A DNA stretch of 64,000 nucleotides from Patella vulgata (GCF_932274485.2 NC_065884.2:71198046-71262045), one strand, 5' to 3'. Positions 21,976 to 31,598 are shown, counted from the stretch's first letter. The notes: generated by a model not told the origin, from the letters alone. Made by a program: numbers and translations.

Positions 21976-22208
21976 CTGCTGGGGGTGAATGACCGAATGG
22001 TTAGCACGTGCGCGCTGTACCATAAGACCTGTCATTGAGTCAACTGGCGTGGTTTCGAATCCCCGGTTGTACGTGACAAGGAGTAGGATCGCCTGTACAA
22101 CCTCGTGGGTTTCCTCCCACTGCTAAAGCGAATTATTGAAATAAAATTAAATCATATGTTAGTCCCGAAATGACCTAGTTTGTGTCGAGTGGACGTTAAA
22201 CCCCATTT
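21976..22208 (+). mobile_element. S1 SINE
   Basis: Head GGGTGAATGACCGAATGG, intact B box, shortened body, tail GTGGACGTTAAACCCCATTT without a microsatellite. Confidence 0.8.
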
Positions 22209-22426
22209 AAGCTGATGTCGCCATGGGTCCCGAAGAGATTTTTCTTATAGATCTTTGTGGAAGTTAACCGAATATACGAAACGTAGTTGATATTCGGTAT
22301 CAATGTTAGACAGCAGACTATAACATGGTGTTTGTCTGGCTTTATTATCTCGGTTGGTGCAAAAAATTAGAACGTGTAGCCCCATTTAATCCATTTAATG
22401 GTATAGACACATTTTCATTTTTTCAG

Positions 22427-23566
22427 GCGCCATCGAAGAAAGACGCGGTGGACGCGGTAGAACCGGGGGACCCGGTGGACCTGGAGGACCTGGTGGACCA
22501 GGTGGGCCAGGTGGACCAGGTGGATCAGGTGGTAGTGGTAAATATGAATTTGGATTTGAAAGACGCGGTGGACCCGGTGGACCTGGGGGACCTGGTGGAC
22601 CAGGTGGACCAGGTGGTAGTGGTAAATTTGAATTTGGATATGAAAGGCGTGGTGGACCCGGTGGACCAGGTGGACCAGGTGGATCAGGTGGTAGTGGTAA
22701 ATTTGGATTTGAAGGACAAGGTGGGCAAGGTGGTCAAGGTTGACGCGGTGGACAAGGAGGCCAAGGTGGTCGCGGTAAATTTGAAATTGGTGGACGTGGT
22801 TGGCGCGGCGGACAAGGTGGACGCGGTGGACAAGGTGGACGCGGTAAATTTGAATTAGGTGGACGTGGTGGACAAGGGGGACAAGGTGGGCGGGCAGGAC
22901 AAGGTGGGCAGGGAGGACAAGGTGGTCGTGGTAATTTTGTACGAGGTGGGCCTGGGGGACCAGGTGGGCCTGGGGGGCCAGGTGGACCTGGTGGACGAGG
23001 AGGGGCAGGCGGTAGTGGTAGATTTGGAATTAGTGGACGTGGTGGACAAGGGGGACAAGGTGGACAAGGAAGACAAGGTGGGTGGGGAGGACAAGGTGGT
23101 CGTGGTAATGTTTTGGTAAAAGTTGTACGAGGTGGGCCTGGGGGACCAGGTGGGCCTGGGGGGCCAGGTGGACCTGGTGGGCGAGGAGGGGCAGGCGGTA
23201 GAGGTAGAATTGGAATTGGTGGACGTGGTGGACGTGGTGGACGTGGTGGACAAGGGGGACAAGGTGGGCAAGGAGGACAAGGGTGGCGGAGGGGACAAGG
23301 TGGTCGTAGTAATGTTTTCCAAGGTAGACGAGGTGGGCCTGGGGGACCAGGTGGACCTGGTGGGCGAGGGGGACCAGGGGCACCAGGCGGTAGGGGTAAA
23401 TTTGGATTTGATAGACAAGGTGGGCAAGGAGAACACGGTGGTCGTGATCTACATGCAAGAGGTGGACAAGGTGGGGGCCGTTGGGGCTCTGGTGGGCCAG
23501 ATGACCAAGGTATGTATGATCCTACTGGACAAGGTGGTAATCGAGGACATAGAGTGCAATTGGAAG
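22427..23566 (+). CDS. Glycine-rich protein exon 6: GGP/GGQ/GGR repeat domain, with in-frame TGA
   Basis: A 1140-bp exon between TTTTTTCAG and a GTAAAT donor, phase 1 in and out. It starts SAIEERRGG and runs through blocks of Gly-Gly-Pro and Gly-Gly-Gln/Arg separated by short charged or aromatic spacers such as SGKFEFGFERR and [10 protein letters not shown]. The spacers recur roughly every 20-40 residues, so the domain grew by DNA-level duplication. Gly falls at two of three positions, unlike typical collagen Gly-X-Y, and no collagen flanking domain is seen. A TGA at 22741-22743 interrupts the frame where sibling repeats read GGA (Gly), a single G-to-T difference; the frame then stays open for a further 274 codons. 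This is either a recent loss-of-function allele or a base error. The exon is strongly G-rich on the coding strand, and the long open frames on the other strand are compositional shadows. Confidence 0.85.
22741..22743 (+). other. In-frame TGA inside the glycine-rich exon
   Basis: It sits in the reading frame used on both sides. Neighbouring repeats have Gly-Arg-Gly-Gly written GGA CGC GGT GGA; here the first codon is TGA. The product would stop after 164 residues. No splice pair that would remove it is evident: G|GTAAAT-like words recur nearby, but none is followed by a pyrimidine-rich acceptor. Confidence 0.85.
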
Positions 23567-23611
23567 GTAAATAGACTTTACGTTACCTTTAGGGTACTGA
23601 GTGACATTCCA

Positions 23612-23946
23612 TTAAAGATGTATTATGTAAAATTTACATCAAGGACTGTCCGTTCTTGCTAATAGTTCAAAAAATAGATAATGAAAAATGAATATATTAA
23701 AAAGTTCTGTAAAATTACTTTATTTTGAGCGGAGATATCCGTGCTTGAAGTTGTAACATAGATTGTCTATTGTACTTGACATTCGAGACTAAGCCTCGAT
23801 TATTCATTTTTAAATTCAATTGTCAATCTCGGCCATGCGTATTTTCTAGAGAGTTGATTAAGGGCTTGTCATATGATTAAATATGTAAATAATAATTTAT
23901 GTATCATTTGACGCCACAATGAATACCTGCAATAGGCATATTTAGC
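23612..23946 (-). mobile_element. M1 MITE, antisense, left end truncated
   Basis: Begins TTAAAGATGTATTATGTAAA, the family right terminus in reverse, and runs to CCTGCAATAGGCATATTTAG, where the next S2 SINE starts. Confidence 0.7.
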
Positions 23947-24297
23947 TCAGAGCCACGGTGGCTAAGAAGGCAAAACGCGTGTTCGATCCCTGCCTGCATT
24001 GGCCGAGAAAGTTCATCCAGATTTTCCGACGTAATTTCCCCATGTCAGTGGTGCAGGACGGAGAGCCTGACAAGAACAGTTGTCTAGTCGTTCGGATGTG
24101 ACGAAAAACCGAGGTCCCGTGTATACAATAGTGCACGTAAAAGATCACTTGGCAGTTGGAATTCGATATAAAAGTGGGCCATAGTGCTGCTTCCCGGGCA
24201 AAATTTCCCTCATAGCACACTGTATGGCATATGTCCGTCTTCATTAGCCTAGTCGGGGTGGAACAGTAGGACGTTAAACCTCGGTTCACTTCGTTGC
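23947..24297 (+). mobile_element. S2 SINE
   Basis: Head GAGCCACGGTGGCTAAGAAG with part of the anticodon arm deleted, full body, tail GGACGTTAAACCTCGG. Confidence 0.8.
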
Positions 24298-24311
24298 TAA
24301 TTATCTATAAA

Positions 24312-24618
24312 CAACATGGGGGTGGGGTGGAAGAAGAGTTTACGCGTGAGCGTTGCATCATAATGCCTGTCATTGAGTCAAGTGGCGCGGTTTCGATTCC
24401 CTGCTTGTATGTGACAAGGAGTGGGTCGCCTGTCCAACTTCATGGGTTTTCTCCGGGTTCTTTCCGATTCCCCCACACTGCTAAAGACCACTACGCGAAA
24501 GCGAATTATTGAAATAAAATTGAACCATATGTTAGTCCCGAAATGACCTAGTTTAAGCTCTAATGAAATAAAATTGAATTGTATGTGAGTCCCGAAATGA
24601 CCTAGACTGTGGACATTA
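24312..24618 (+). mobile_element. S1 SINE with duplicated 3' block
   Basis: Head degraded; the ATATGTTAGTCCCGAAATGA segment occurs twice (about 24528 and 24579), and the tail is reduced. It ends about 30 bp before exon 7 of the glycine-rich gene. Confidence 0.7.
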
Positions 24619-24648
24619 ACACAGTGTGCCTCTATTATATTTGTTCAG

Positions 24649-24681
24649 GTGTCCATTGCGAAGAAGATGATGATGAGTGTC
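24649..24681 (+). CDS. Glycine-rich protein exon 7 (acidic, two Cys)
   Basis: Acceptor TTTGTTCAG and donor GTAAGT, 33 bp, phase 1 at both ends. It reads GVHCEEDDDEC. Two cysteines bracket an acidic run (C-x6-C), so a small disulphide loop or a divalent-cation site is possible; that is inference. It contrasts with the very basic C-terminal exon that follows. It lies about 30 bp after the end of an S1 SINE. Confidence 0.75.
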
Positions 24682-24744
24682 GTAAGTACAGTTTTGATGA
24701 TTTTCCCAAAACAATACAATGGCTTTTAGAATTCTAAGAGCCGC

Positions 24745-25225
24745 ATCAATGACACGACTTGCGACTTGATTGCGACTCGTGACTTGAGACTCGATTCGGA
24801 CTCGGCAGTCGTGACAACTCGCGACTTGAAAGGGCTTAGGACTCGAATCGCAGCGAAGGGGCATAACTCTAACCAGGCGCGGATCCCCCTCTATTTTTTG
24901 CGGTGGCGAACAATTTTGTACCCGATATATTCTCGCGTGAAAGGAATTCAACTGTCAGATTAGGTTGGAAATCGTAATTCACTTGGTTGATTGGCCATCA
25001 GTCCGCCCCCTCCCCCTTTCTGAAAATCCTGGATCCGCCCCTGCTAACTTACCGTATCTTATTCGCCATGAATTGCTGACTCATTTGATGACCTGGCGAC
25101 TTGAACGGGAACCGCGCTTTGTGAAGACTTGGGATTCGACTCGGTACTGAAGTCAGCAAGTTGGGACTCGACATGGACTCTAGATGCGGCGACTTGGGGC
25201 TCGACTCGGACTCGAAGTCCGGCAA
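24745..25225. repeat. Degenerate GACTTG/ACTCG array split by an M11 element
   Basis: Short units such as GACTTGGGACTCGACT lie at 24745-24845 and 25075-25225. Between them an insertion with inverted ends CAGGCGCGGATCC and GGATCCGCCCCTG separates the array. Confidence 0.6.
24874..25043. mobile_element. M11 short inverted-repeat element
   Basis: Ends CAGGCGCGGATCC / GGATCCGCCCCTG, with CTAAC on both sides as a possible short target duplication. A fragment of the same end is at 60350-60384. Confidence 0.6.
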
Positions 25226-25487
25226 CTTATTCCAACCTCTGCTACTTTCCTGCTTCAATTGGATTAGTTATTCTACCCGCATTGACTTCAGTTTTATATC
25301 CATGCCATTCCGTGGCCTATATCACTTTCAAAGAGCTCTAACATGACGTCACAAGCATCTGATAAAAATATGGAAGAAGGTGATCTGTTTTCTAGGCCTG
25401 GTGAAAGTAAATTGTTTCAATGTCATTTAGTAATTGAACTAGAGTAAACAGGTCACAATTCTATGGAATACAGTTACTGCTTATTAG

Positions 25488-25747
25488 TGAGCGGGGATAA
25501 CGATGGCTAAGTGGGTAAGACGCTGGCTCGCTAGCATGGAGGTCGGGTGTTCGATCCCTGCATTGGCCGAGAAAGTTCATCCAGATGCAGTGATGCAGGA
25601 CGGAGGGTCTGACAAGGACAGCGGTGTAGTCGTTCGGATGGGACCAAAATCCGAGGTCCCGTGTACACATTAACGTGCACGTAAAAGATCCCTTGGCAGT
25701 TGGAATTCGATATAAGATTAGGCCGTAGCATCGCTGCCCAGTTAAAA
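25488..25747 (+). mobile_element. S2 SINE, 3' truncated
   Basis: Head and body to CGCTGCCCAGTTAAAACG; part of the body (TTTTCCGGCGTGG) is deleted and the tail is missing. Confidence 0.75.
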
Positions 25748-26278
25748 CGTCGCTTAGTAATAATAATAAAATAAAACCATGTACGAACAATCCAAACCAT
25801 AAGACAGAATTCGAAGTCCTAAATAAGCAGTAATTGTATTCCATAGACTGGTAAAAGTAATTTATAGGCCGAGACGTCATTTTAGTAGGCCTATATAGGC
25901 TATAAACTATCCATGCACCCCAAGATCATCAATATCCATTTTATATATTTACACTAAATAGGAAATATTTATTTTATCCAGATATACTTCAAACACTGTT
26001 ATATATCTGTCTAATAGCCGACTTTAAAAATAAAATGTTTTAGAATTTAATTTACTGAAGGCAAAATTAACCCGCACCGATGTCATCTCTCCCAGTGATT
26101 GTAGCGGACTGGCGAATATTCACTTCTGACCAGTTTCATCCAAAACCCTTCCGGAAATCGTAATTCAAACATTCTTCTCCGATTCTAGATAAAACAAAAC
26201 AGAGAGAAGCGTGAAATCAAGGGGGGCAATTATTAGTCCATTTTAATGGTCTCTTAGTTGAATGTTAAAACTTATTAC

Positions 26279-26696
26279 AATCTGATTATTTCGTTTCGTT
26301 TTTTATAGTTCAAAATTTCATTTTACTTGTTTTCACAACACTATGATCTGGAAGAGTTGTTATATAACACAGATCCTATTTCGTTTCGTTTTTTGTAGTT
26401 AAAATTTTATTTTACTTGTCTTTACTACACTATGATCTGGACGAGTTGTTATATTACAGGCGTTCTGGTTGAAGCGCGAGATTAGCCAATGAAAAGGTCT
26501 GTTACGGCGAGTGGGTAAACCAGTAGAAACGTCAACGCTGATTGATAACTCAATGTCTGGCGTCATGGGGTCAAAAGCCGCTCGTACGACACTTGACGCG
26601 AACTTCCAGTATAACCGGCCAGATCTTCATGTAGTGTAGGCCATCGAAAGTATATAAAAAACGAAACGAAATGTAGATCTGTATTTTAATCAGATC
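26279..26696 (+). mobile_element. M2 MITE with a doubled left end
   Basis: The left terminus appears twice (AATCTGATTATTTCG at 26279 and ACACAGATCCTATTTCG near 26359). One right terminus, ATCTGTATTTTAATCAGAT, ends it. This suggests insertion of one copy beside the end of another. Confidence 0.75.
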
Positions 26697-26970
26697 AAAC
26701 TTATTATGGAAGATTTAGATAAAGAGCGAGTCGTTCTCGCTATAACAGTTTAAAATAGGTAATGAAAAATAAAAATTGAAAATTTTAGTCAAATTAATTT
26801 AGTCTTAGCGTTGTGTTCTAATCCAATTAATATCTCAGCCACCCGATGGCCTAGACAGTTGATCATGAGCCTGTGAATATATGTCTAAATACTAATTTGT
26901 ATAGATTTGAAGCCGAAAAAAAGACCTACAGCAGGCAGATTTAGCTCTTACATAATGCATTTTTATACGA
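26697..26970 (-). mobile_element. M1 MITE, antisense, shortened
   Basis: Directly abuts the M2 copy. TTATTATGGAAGATTTAGAT to GATTTAGCTCTTACATAATG. Confidence 0.65.
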
Positions 26971-27001
26971 TGAATTAGTTATGTATACATGTGCAGTTAG
27001 T

Positions 27002-27208
27002 GCTAAATGATAAGGCCAGCTAAATTTTTCGTCATAGGTCACGAGATGTAAACAGGGCTAGCACTAATCTCAACCATAACCCTTACTCTAGACCCAATGC
27101 TTACCTTACCCCTAACGTACTATCTCCCCAACAATCACGTGCCCTAACATTATTTATATCTCAACGACCTTGACAAAAATTGAGCTGGCCTTAAGAAATA
27201 GATTTAGC
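27002..27208. mobile_element. M5 MITE, copy 2
   Basis: GCTAAATGATAAGGCCAGCT to GAGCTGGCCTTAAGAAATAG; same order as 4144-4378. It ends about 45 bp before exon 8 of the glycine-rich gene. Confidence 0.7.
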
Positions 27209-27252
27209 CGTCCTAATAGATGTATTTTTAATGTTGTGTTGTATCATTTCAG

Positions 27253-27279
27253 GGAGGAGACATTATCGGCGTTAAAGGG
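27253..27279 (+). CDS. Glycine-rich protein exon 8 (basic C-terminus, stop at 27273)
   Basis: Acceptor ATTTCAG and donor GTGAGT at 27280. Reading on in phase 1 gives RRRHYRR and then TAA at 27273-27275, four bases before the donor. The stop is near enough to the last junction to escape the usual decay rule. If this exon were skipped, exon 7 would join the last exon in frame and end in a different tail (see 30871). The exon is small, so confidence is moderate. Confidence 0.55.
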
Positions 27280-27306
27280 GTGAGTAGTTTATTATTATTA
27301 TTTATG

Positions 27307-27527
27307 GAAATGAAATGAAATGAAATGGGGCTTTAACGTCCTACTGTTTTGCACCGAAGTGAGCTAACGAAGACGGGCATACGCCATACAGTGTGCTATG
27401 AGGGAAATTTTGCCGGGACAGCGGCACTACGGCCTACTCTTATATCGAATTCCAACTGTCAAGGGATCTTTTACAGGCTAGCGAGCCAGCGTCTTACTCA
27501 CTTAGCCACTGTGGTCCCCCATTTATT
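27307..27527 (-). mobile_element. S2 SINE with internal deletion
   Basis: Antisense tail and body to GGGATCTTTTAC, then directly the head (AGGCTAGCGAGCCAGCGTC). About 150 bp of middle is missing. Confidence 0.8.
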
Positions 27528-28144
27528 TATAGTGCGCAATCTAAGCACAAGTCCCAAGCAAGGTATACGGCTTGCTTACCAATCTTAAGGCCGTCTGCTT
27601 CAATCAAGATGGCTGACCGTATAGAGTTATTCGACGGCATTTCCTACACCTTTTGATACCAAAAAGATAACTAAAAGACAGAAAATCCTTTAGAAACATA
27701 ATTATTCTCGAGAAGCGGAGAAGAATATAGAAAATTTCGCTTCTACCCTGAAACCATTTTATTTATTTGCCAATTAGTAAACAACACAAACACGGGCTAC
27801 TTTAAGATCAGGCGCTCTCACAATTATTCCGTCTGTTTGCATGTGCTTTCGTTTTATTAACTTGTGGCATATTTTATATATAGGGGTGACAGGGGTCTAA
27901 ATCGAACATTTGTCGACCACTTTAGGACGCAATTCGCATACCAAAATTGTTTTTATGACGTTAGAGAGCATCGTAGTCTCAGTTTACCAGTCACAATGTG
28001 CTTAGACTCTTACTTGACTTGTGCTTACGTAACAACGGTCTTGAGAATTTTATAGAGACGGTATTTTATAAAGTTTCTTACGTAAGCAAATGTAAAGCAT
28101 GACTTTGTGCTTACTTTAAGAATTTTCTAGGAGCCGGGCCCTGG

Positions 28145-28214
28145 TCCCGTCTTCATTAGTCTAGTAGGAGCAAACCAGTAGGACGTTAAACTCCATTTCA
28201 ATTCATTTCATTTT
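28145..28214 (+). mobile_element. S2 SINE tail fragment
   Basis: CCGTCTTCATTAGTCTAG to CATTTCAATTCATTTC. Confidence 0.65.
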
Positions 28215-28277
28215 GTTAAAAGCCTGGTTAAATAAATGTGTTATTAAGTTGTTGGGTTTTTTTTTTACAAAGAATAC

Positions 28278-28414
28278 AATCTGATTAAAACACAGATCTT
28301 ATTTCGTTTCGTTTTTTATAATTCAAAATTTCGTTTTACCCGTCTTCATGTAGTGTAGACCATTGAAAGTATAAAAAAACGAAACGAAATATAGATCTGT
28401 ATTTTAATCAGATT
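28278..28414. mobile_element. M2 deletion derivative (137 bp)
   Basis: Both inverted ends are intact, and almost the whole interior is gone except TCTTCATGTAGTGTAGACC. Confidence 0.8.
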
Positions 28415-28551
28415 GAAAAGAATATAGGCCTAGAGATGTTGGCCTACAACATTTTAAACTAAATGGTAGATTATTCTATAAAACAGGTGCTTGAAAACTA
28501 AAAGATCGCCTATATGTCGACTCAAATCGATAGTTAGCCTACTTGTTGGTG

Positions 28552-29094
28552 GGAGCCACGGTGGTTAAGTAAGTAAAACGCTGGCTCGCTGGTCTGGAGG
28601 TCGCGGATTCGCTCCCGGAGTTGGCCGATAATGTACATCGGGATTTTCCGGCGTGTACACATTTGAATGCACGTAAAAGTTCCCTTGGAATTCGATATAG
28701 CAGTCGGCCGTAGTGCCGCTGTCCGGGCAAAACTTCCCTCATAGCACCTCACTGTATGGCGTATGTTCGCTAGCCTGGAGGTCGCTTGTTCGATCCCTGC
28801 ATTGGCCGAGAAAATTCATCGGGATTTTCCGACGTGGTTTCCTCTTGTCAGTAGTGCAGGTCGGAGGGCCTTACAGGGACAGCTGTCTAGTCGTTCGGAT
28901 GCGACGATAAACCGAGGTGCCATGTATACATGGCGTGCACGTAAAAGACCACTTGGCAGTTGGAATTCGATATAAGAGTAGGCCGTCGTGCCGCTGCCCA
29001 GGCAAAATTTCTCTCATAGCGCACTGTATTGCGTATGCCTGTCTTCATTAGCCCAATCGAAGCAGAAGAGTAGGACGTTAAACCCCATTTCATT
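28552..29094 (+). mobile_element. Two S2 SINEs fused head-to-tail
   Basis: The first copy (28552-28766) stops inside the body at GTATGGCGTATG; the second (from about 28767) starts within the head at TTCGCTAGCCTGGAGGTCG and runs to the tail. The order is sense-sense, unlike the inverted doublets. Confidence 0.8.
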
Positions 29095-29104
29095 TTATGT
29101 TCTA

Positions 29105-29279
29105 TCATCGGCGTGTATGTTGAAGAACATTTGGCAGTTGGAGTTCGCTGAAGAATAGGCTTAGAAGTCACTGTCCGGGTAAAATGTCCTTCATATCCCT
29201 CATCGCACACTACATGACGAATGCACGTCTACGTTATCCCAGTTAGCACAGAAAAGTAGGAATTTACGCCCAATTTATA
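29105..29279 (+). mobile_element. Old diverged S2-like copy
   Basis: TTTGGCAGTTGGAGTTCGC and TCACTGTCCGGGTAAAATG are S2 body words with many changes. A sister copy at 30668-30790 shares its private changes, so the two came from one duplicated segment. Confidence 0.55.
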
Positions 29280-29287
29280 TTTATATA

Positions 29288-29655
29288 TGATATGAAATGG
29301 GGTTTAACGTCCTACTCTTCTGCTCCGAACTGGGCTAATGAAGACGGGCATACGCCATACAGTGTGCTACGAGGGAAAATTTGCCCGGACAGCGGCACTA
29401 CGGCCTACTCTTATATCGAATTCCAACTGTCAAGGGATCTTTTACGTGCACGCCAATGTGTACACGGGACTTCGGTTTTTCGTTCCATCTGAACGACTAG
29501 ACAGCTGTCCTTGTCAGGTTCCCCGTCCTGCATCACTGACAAGGGGGAACCACGCCCGAAAATCTGGATGAACTTTCTCGGCCAATGCAGGGATCGTACA
29601 CCCGACCCCCAGGCTAGCGAGACAGCGTCTTAACCACTTAGCCATCGTGACCCCC
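29288..29655 (-). mobile_element. S2 SINE, full length
   Basis: Antisense copy with head ending TTAACCACTTAGCCATCGTG. It interrupts the old segment, whose continuation (TATATATGTAATGGACAC) follows at once. Confidence 0.85.
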
Positions 29656-29733
29656 TATATATGTAATGGACACAGCCTTAAGTACTGTATAACTATTCAC
29701 ATACGAATCCTAAACTGACCGATATTTTATGAC

Positions 29734-30104
29734 AATCTGATTAAAACACAGATCCTATTTCCTTTCGTTTGTTATAGTTCAAAATTTCGTTTTACTTGTC
29801 TTTACTACATTAGGATCTGAAAGAGTTGTTATATAACCTTCGGGGGTTGGGTGACCGAATGGTTAGCGCGTGCGCTGTATCATAAGGTCTGGCATTAAGT
29901 CAACTGGCGGGGTTTTGATTCCCTGGTTGTACGTGACAAGAAGTAGGGTCGCCTGTCCTACCTCGTGGGTTTCCTCTCACTGCTAAAGACCCCTACGCAC
30001 AAGCGAATCAATGACATAAAATTGAACCATATGTTAGTCCCGAGATGATCTAGTTTGTGTCGAGTGGACGTTAAACACTATTTCTCTCTCTTATTCTCTC
30101 TCTC

Positions 30105-30168
<64 letters not shown>

Positions 30169-30334
30169 ACCTGCGTGCTGGATGATGTGAGGGATTAGCC
30201 AATGAAACCATCTGTTACGGCAACTTCTTGGCGTGCGATGCACGGAACTGAGGGTAAACCACTAGAAACGTCAACGCTGATTGATTAATCAATGTCTGAC
30301 GTCATGTAGTGTAGACCTGTATTTTATTGAGATT
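29734..30334 (+). mobile_element. M2 MITE split by an S1 SINE
   Basis: The left part ends GTTGTTATATAAC near 29836 and the right part resumes with TATATAACCTGCGTGCTGG near 30163, so TATATAAC appears duplicated around the SINE. The right terminus is decayed (TTTATTGAGATT). Confidence 0.75.
29843..30145 (+). mobile_element. S1 SINE nested in M2
   Basis: Head GGTTGGGTGACCGAATGG, shortened body, tail GTGGACGTTAAACACTATTT, long (TC)n then (TA)n. Confidence 0.85.
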
Positions 30335-30365
30335 GATCTAATTACAATATAACATTGTTTGTATC

Positions 30366-30645
30366 CGGCGTGGTTTCCCCTTGTCAGTGATGCAGGACGG
30401 AGGGGCTGACTAGGACAGCTGTCTAGTCCTTCGGATGAGACGAAAACCCGAGGCCCCGTGTACACATTGGCGTGCGCGTAAAAGATCTCTTGACAGTTGG
30501 AATTCGATATAAGAGTAGGCCGTAGTGCCGCTGTCCGGGCAAAATTTCGCTCATAGCACACTGTATGGCATATGTCAGTCTTCATTAGCCCAGTTCGGAG
30601 CGGAACAGTAGGACGTTAAACCCCATTTCATTTCATTTCATTTTA
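30366..30645 (+). mobile_element. S2 SINE, 5' truncated
   Basis: Begins CGGCGTGGTTTCCCCTTGTC and ends in (ATTTC)n. It follows the duplicated intron-end segment ACAATATAACATTGTTTGTA. Confidence 0.8.
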
Positions 30646-30667
30646 TATTCAGGTTAGTGAGTAATTC

Positions 30668-30790
30668 ATTTTCTACACATTTACGTGTACGTTGAAGAAT
30701 AATTGACGGCTGGAGTTCGCTAAAGAATAGGCTGAGAAGTCGCTGCCCGCGAAATATGTCCTTTATATTCCTCATCGCACACTATATATG
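30668..30790 (+). mobile_element. Old diverged S2-like copy, sister of 29105
   Basis: GGAGTTCGCTAAAGAATAGG and ATTCCTCATCGCACACTATA match the earlier copy more closely than the S2 consensus. Confidence 0.5.
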
Positions 30791-30870
30791 TAATGGACAC
30801 ATCCTTTAGTATAACTTTTCTCATGCAAATCCCAAATTACTACAATATAACATTGTTTGTATCTTTCAGG

Positions 30871-30950
30871 ATTTGTCCAACGAAAACTTCCAAGTGAAAT
30901 GAGAACTCCACTGATATAAACTATGCATTGAATATGCTACATTATTAAAT
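30871..30950 (+). other. Last exon of the glycine-rich gene (3'UTR, or alternative C-terminus) with poly(A) signal
   Basis: Acceptor ATCTTTCAG ends at 30870. After exon 8 this would be 3'UTR. Spliced directly from exon 7 (phase 1), it reads RFVQRKLPSEMRTPLI and then TAA at 30918. An ATTAAA hexamer at 30944-30949 is a plausible poly(A) signal. The 22 bp before the acceptor region are also present about 500 bp upstream (30342-30363), so the intron end was duplicated. Confidence 0.5.
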
Positions 30951-31006
30951 AATGTTTATCTAAAGATAATTTTATTTTATAGTCTTTTGTTCACCGTTAT
31001 GATATG

Positions 31007-31205
31007 CCAGGTTCCCACTGAGGTGCGGTGCTCCACGATCTGGTTTACGTGCAGATACGTTCGGATACGTTTCAATACGATCAACACGATTTCTACGACT
31101 AACCACAATGTATGATAAGACCTGATGGGATCACCATGATTACTCCACGATTAAAACAACGATTTCAGTCGTAGCACGAATCGTGATAGTGGGGACCTAG
31201 CATTA
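31007..31205 (+). mobile_element. M7 MITE, copy 1
   Basis: Ends GGTTCCCACTGAGG and ATAGTGGGGACCTAGCAT; the interior has CGTAGCACGAATCGTGAT. A reverse-oriented copy lies at 59797. Confidence 0.65.
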
Positions 31206-31269
31206 GTAACAAGCTCTGGGGTTTTAATGGGGTGTGGCTGGTTCACCGAGAGATTCGCATTTTAATATA

Positions 31270-31454
31270 GCATTACCTATTTAATTAAAATACAGATCAA
31301 TATTTCGTTTCGGGTTTTTTTTATACTTTCGATGGACTCCACTACATTAAGATCTAATTGGTTATAGTGAGAGGTCGTGTCAGGGGTCACATGAGCGTCT
31401 TTAAAATTATAAAAAAAAACGAAACGAAATGGGATCTGTGTTTTAATCAGATTG
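31270..31454 (-). mobile_element. M2 deletion derivative
   Basis: Left end TTAATTAAAATACAGATC, right end GGATCTGTGTTTTAATCAGA; the order of inner words is reversed relative to most copies. Confidence 0.75.
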
Positions 31455-31513
31455 TAGCAGTACCAATAGTTTAGAACCCCGGTCAGCCATAATTAGTCAA
31501 CTACTGTATCAAG

Positions 31514-31598
31514 AGAGAGGGAGAGAGAGAGAGAGAGGGAGACCACGCCAGCTGACTCAATGACAGACGTTATGATAACCATTCGGCCATCCAACCTC
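31514..31598 (-). mobile_element. S1 SINE, internally deleted
   Basis: A GA tract joins directly to the antisense head (ACCACGCCAGCTGACTCAAT to CGGCCATCCAACC). Confidence 0.65.

Larger units (their letters stand above)
12604..30950 (+). other. Gene: secreted glycine-rich repetitive protein (all exons)
   Basis: Spliced gene assembled from GT-AG boundaries. Coding parts are 12622-12682, 14178-14207, 16526-16555, 17471-17494, 20393-20425, 22427-23566, 24649-24681 and 27253-27275; a further exon lies near 30870. Every coding intron is phase 1, and the frame carries through all exons, which strongly supports the model. If the TGA at 22741 is ignored the product is about 457 residues: signal peptide, a short N-terminal linker, a long Gly-Gly-Pro / Gly-Gly-Gln / Gly-Gly-Arg domain, an acidic Cys segment and a basic tail. 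The composition fits an extracellular structural protein such as a shell-matrix, mucus, adhesive or cuticle-type protein. That role is inference from composition only, and I recognise no named family. A 5' untranslated exon must lie upstream, because the first coding exon begins at a splice acceptor. As sequenced, the reading frame is cut at codon 165. Confidence 0.8.

Noticed and set aside
22325-22858. Long plus-strand open frame rich in Val-Asp over the glycine-rich exon
   Set aside because: It is a frame-shifted shadow of the Gly-rich exon; it has no splice support and runs across the acceptor.
22855-23458. Minus-strand Ser/Thr/Pro and His/Leu open frames
   Set aside because: They are the antisense of the G-rich repeat; stop codons are rare there for compositional reasons.
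22427-23566. Fibrillar collagen
   Set aside because: Repeats are Gly-Gly-X with irregular spacers, and there is no collagen propeptide or NC1-type domain.
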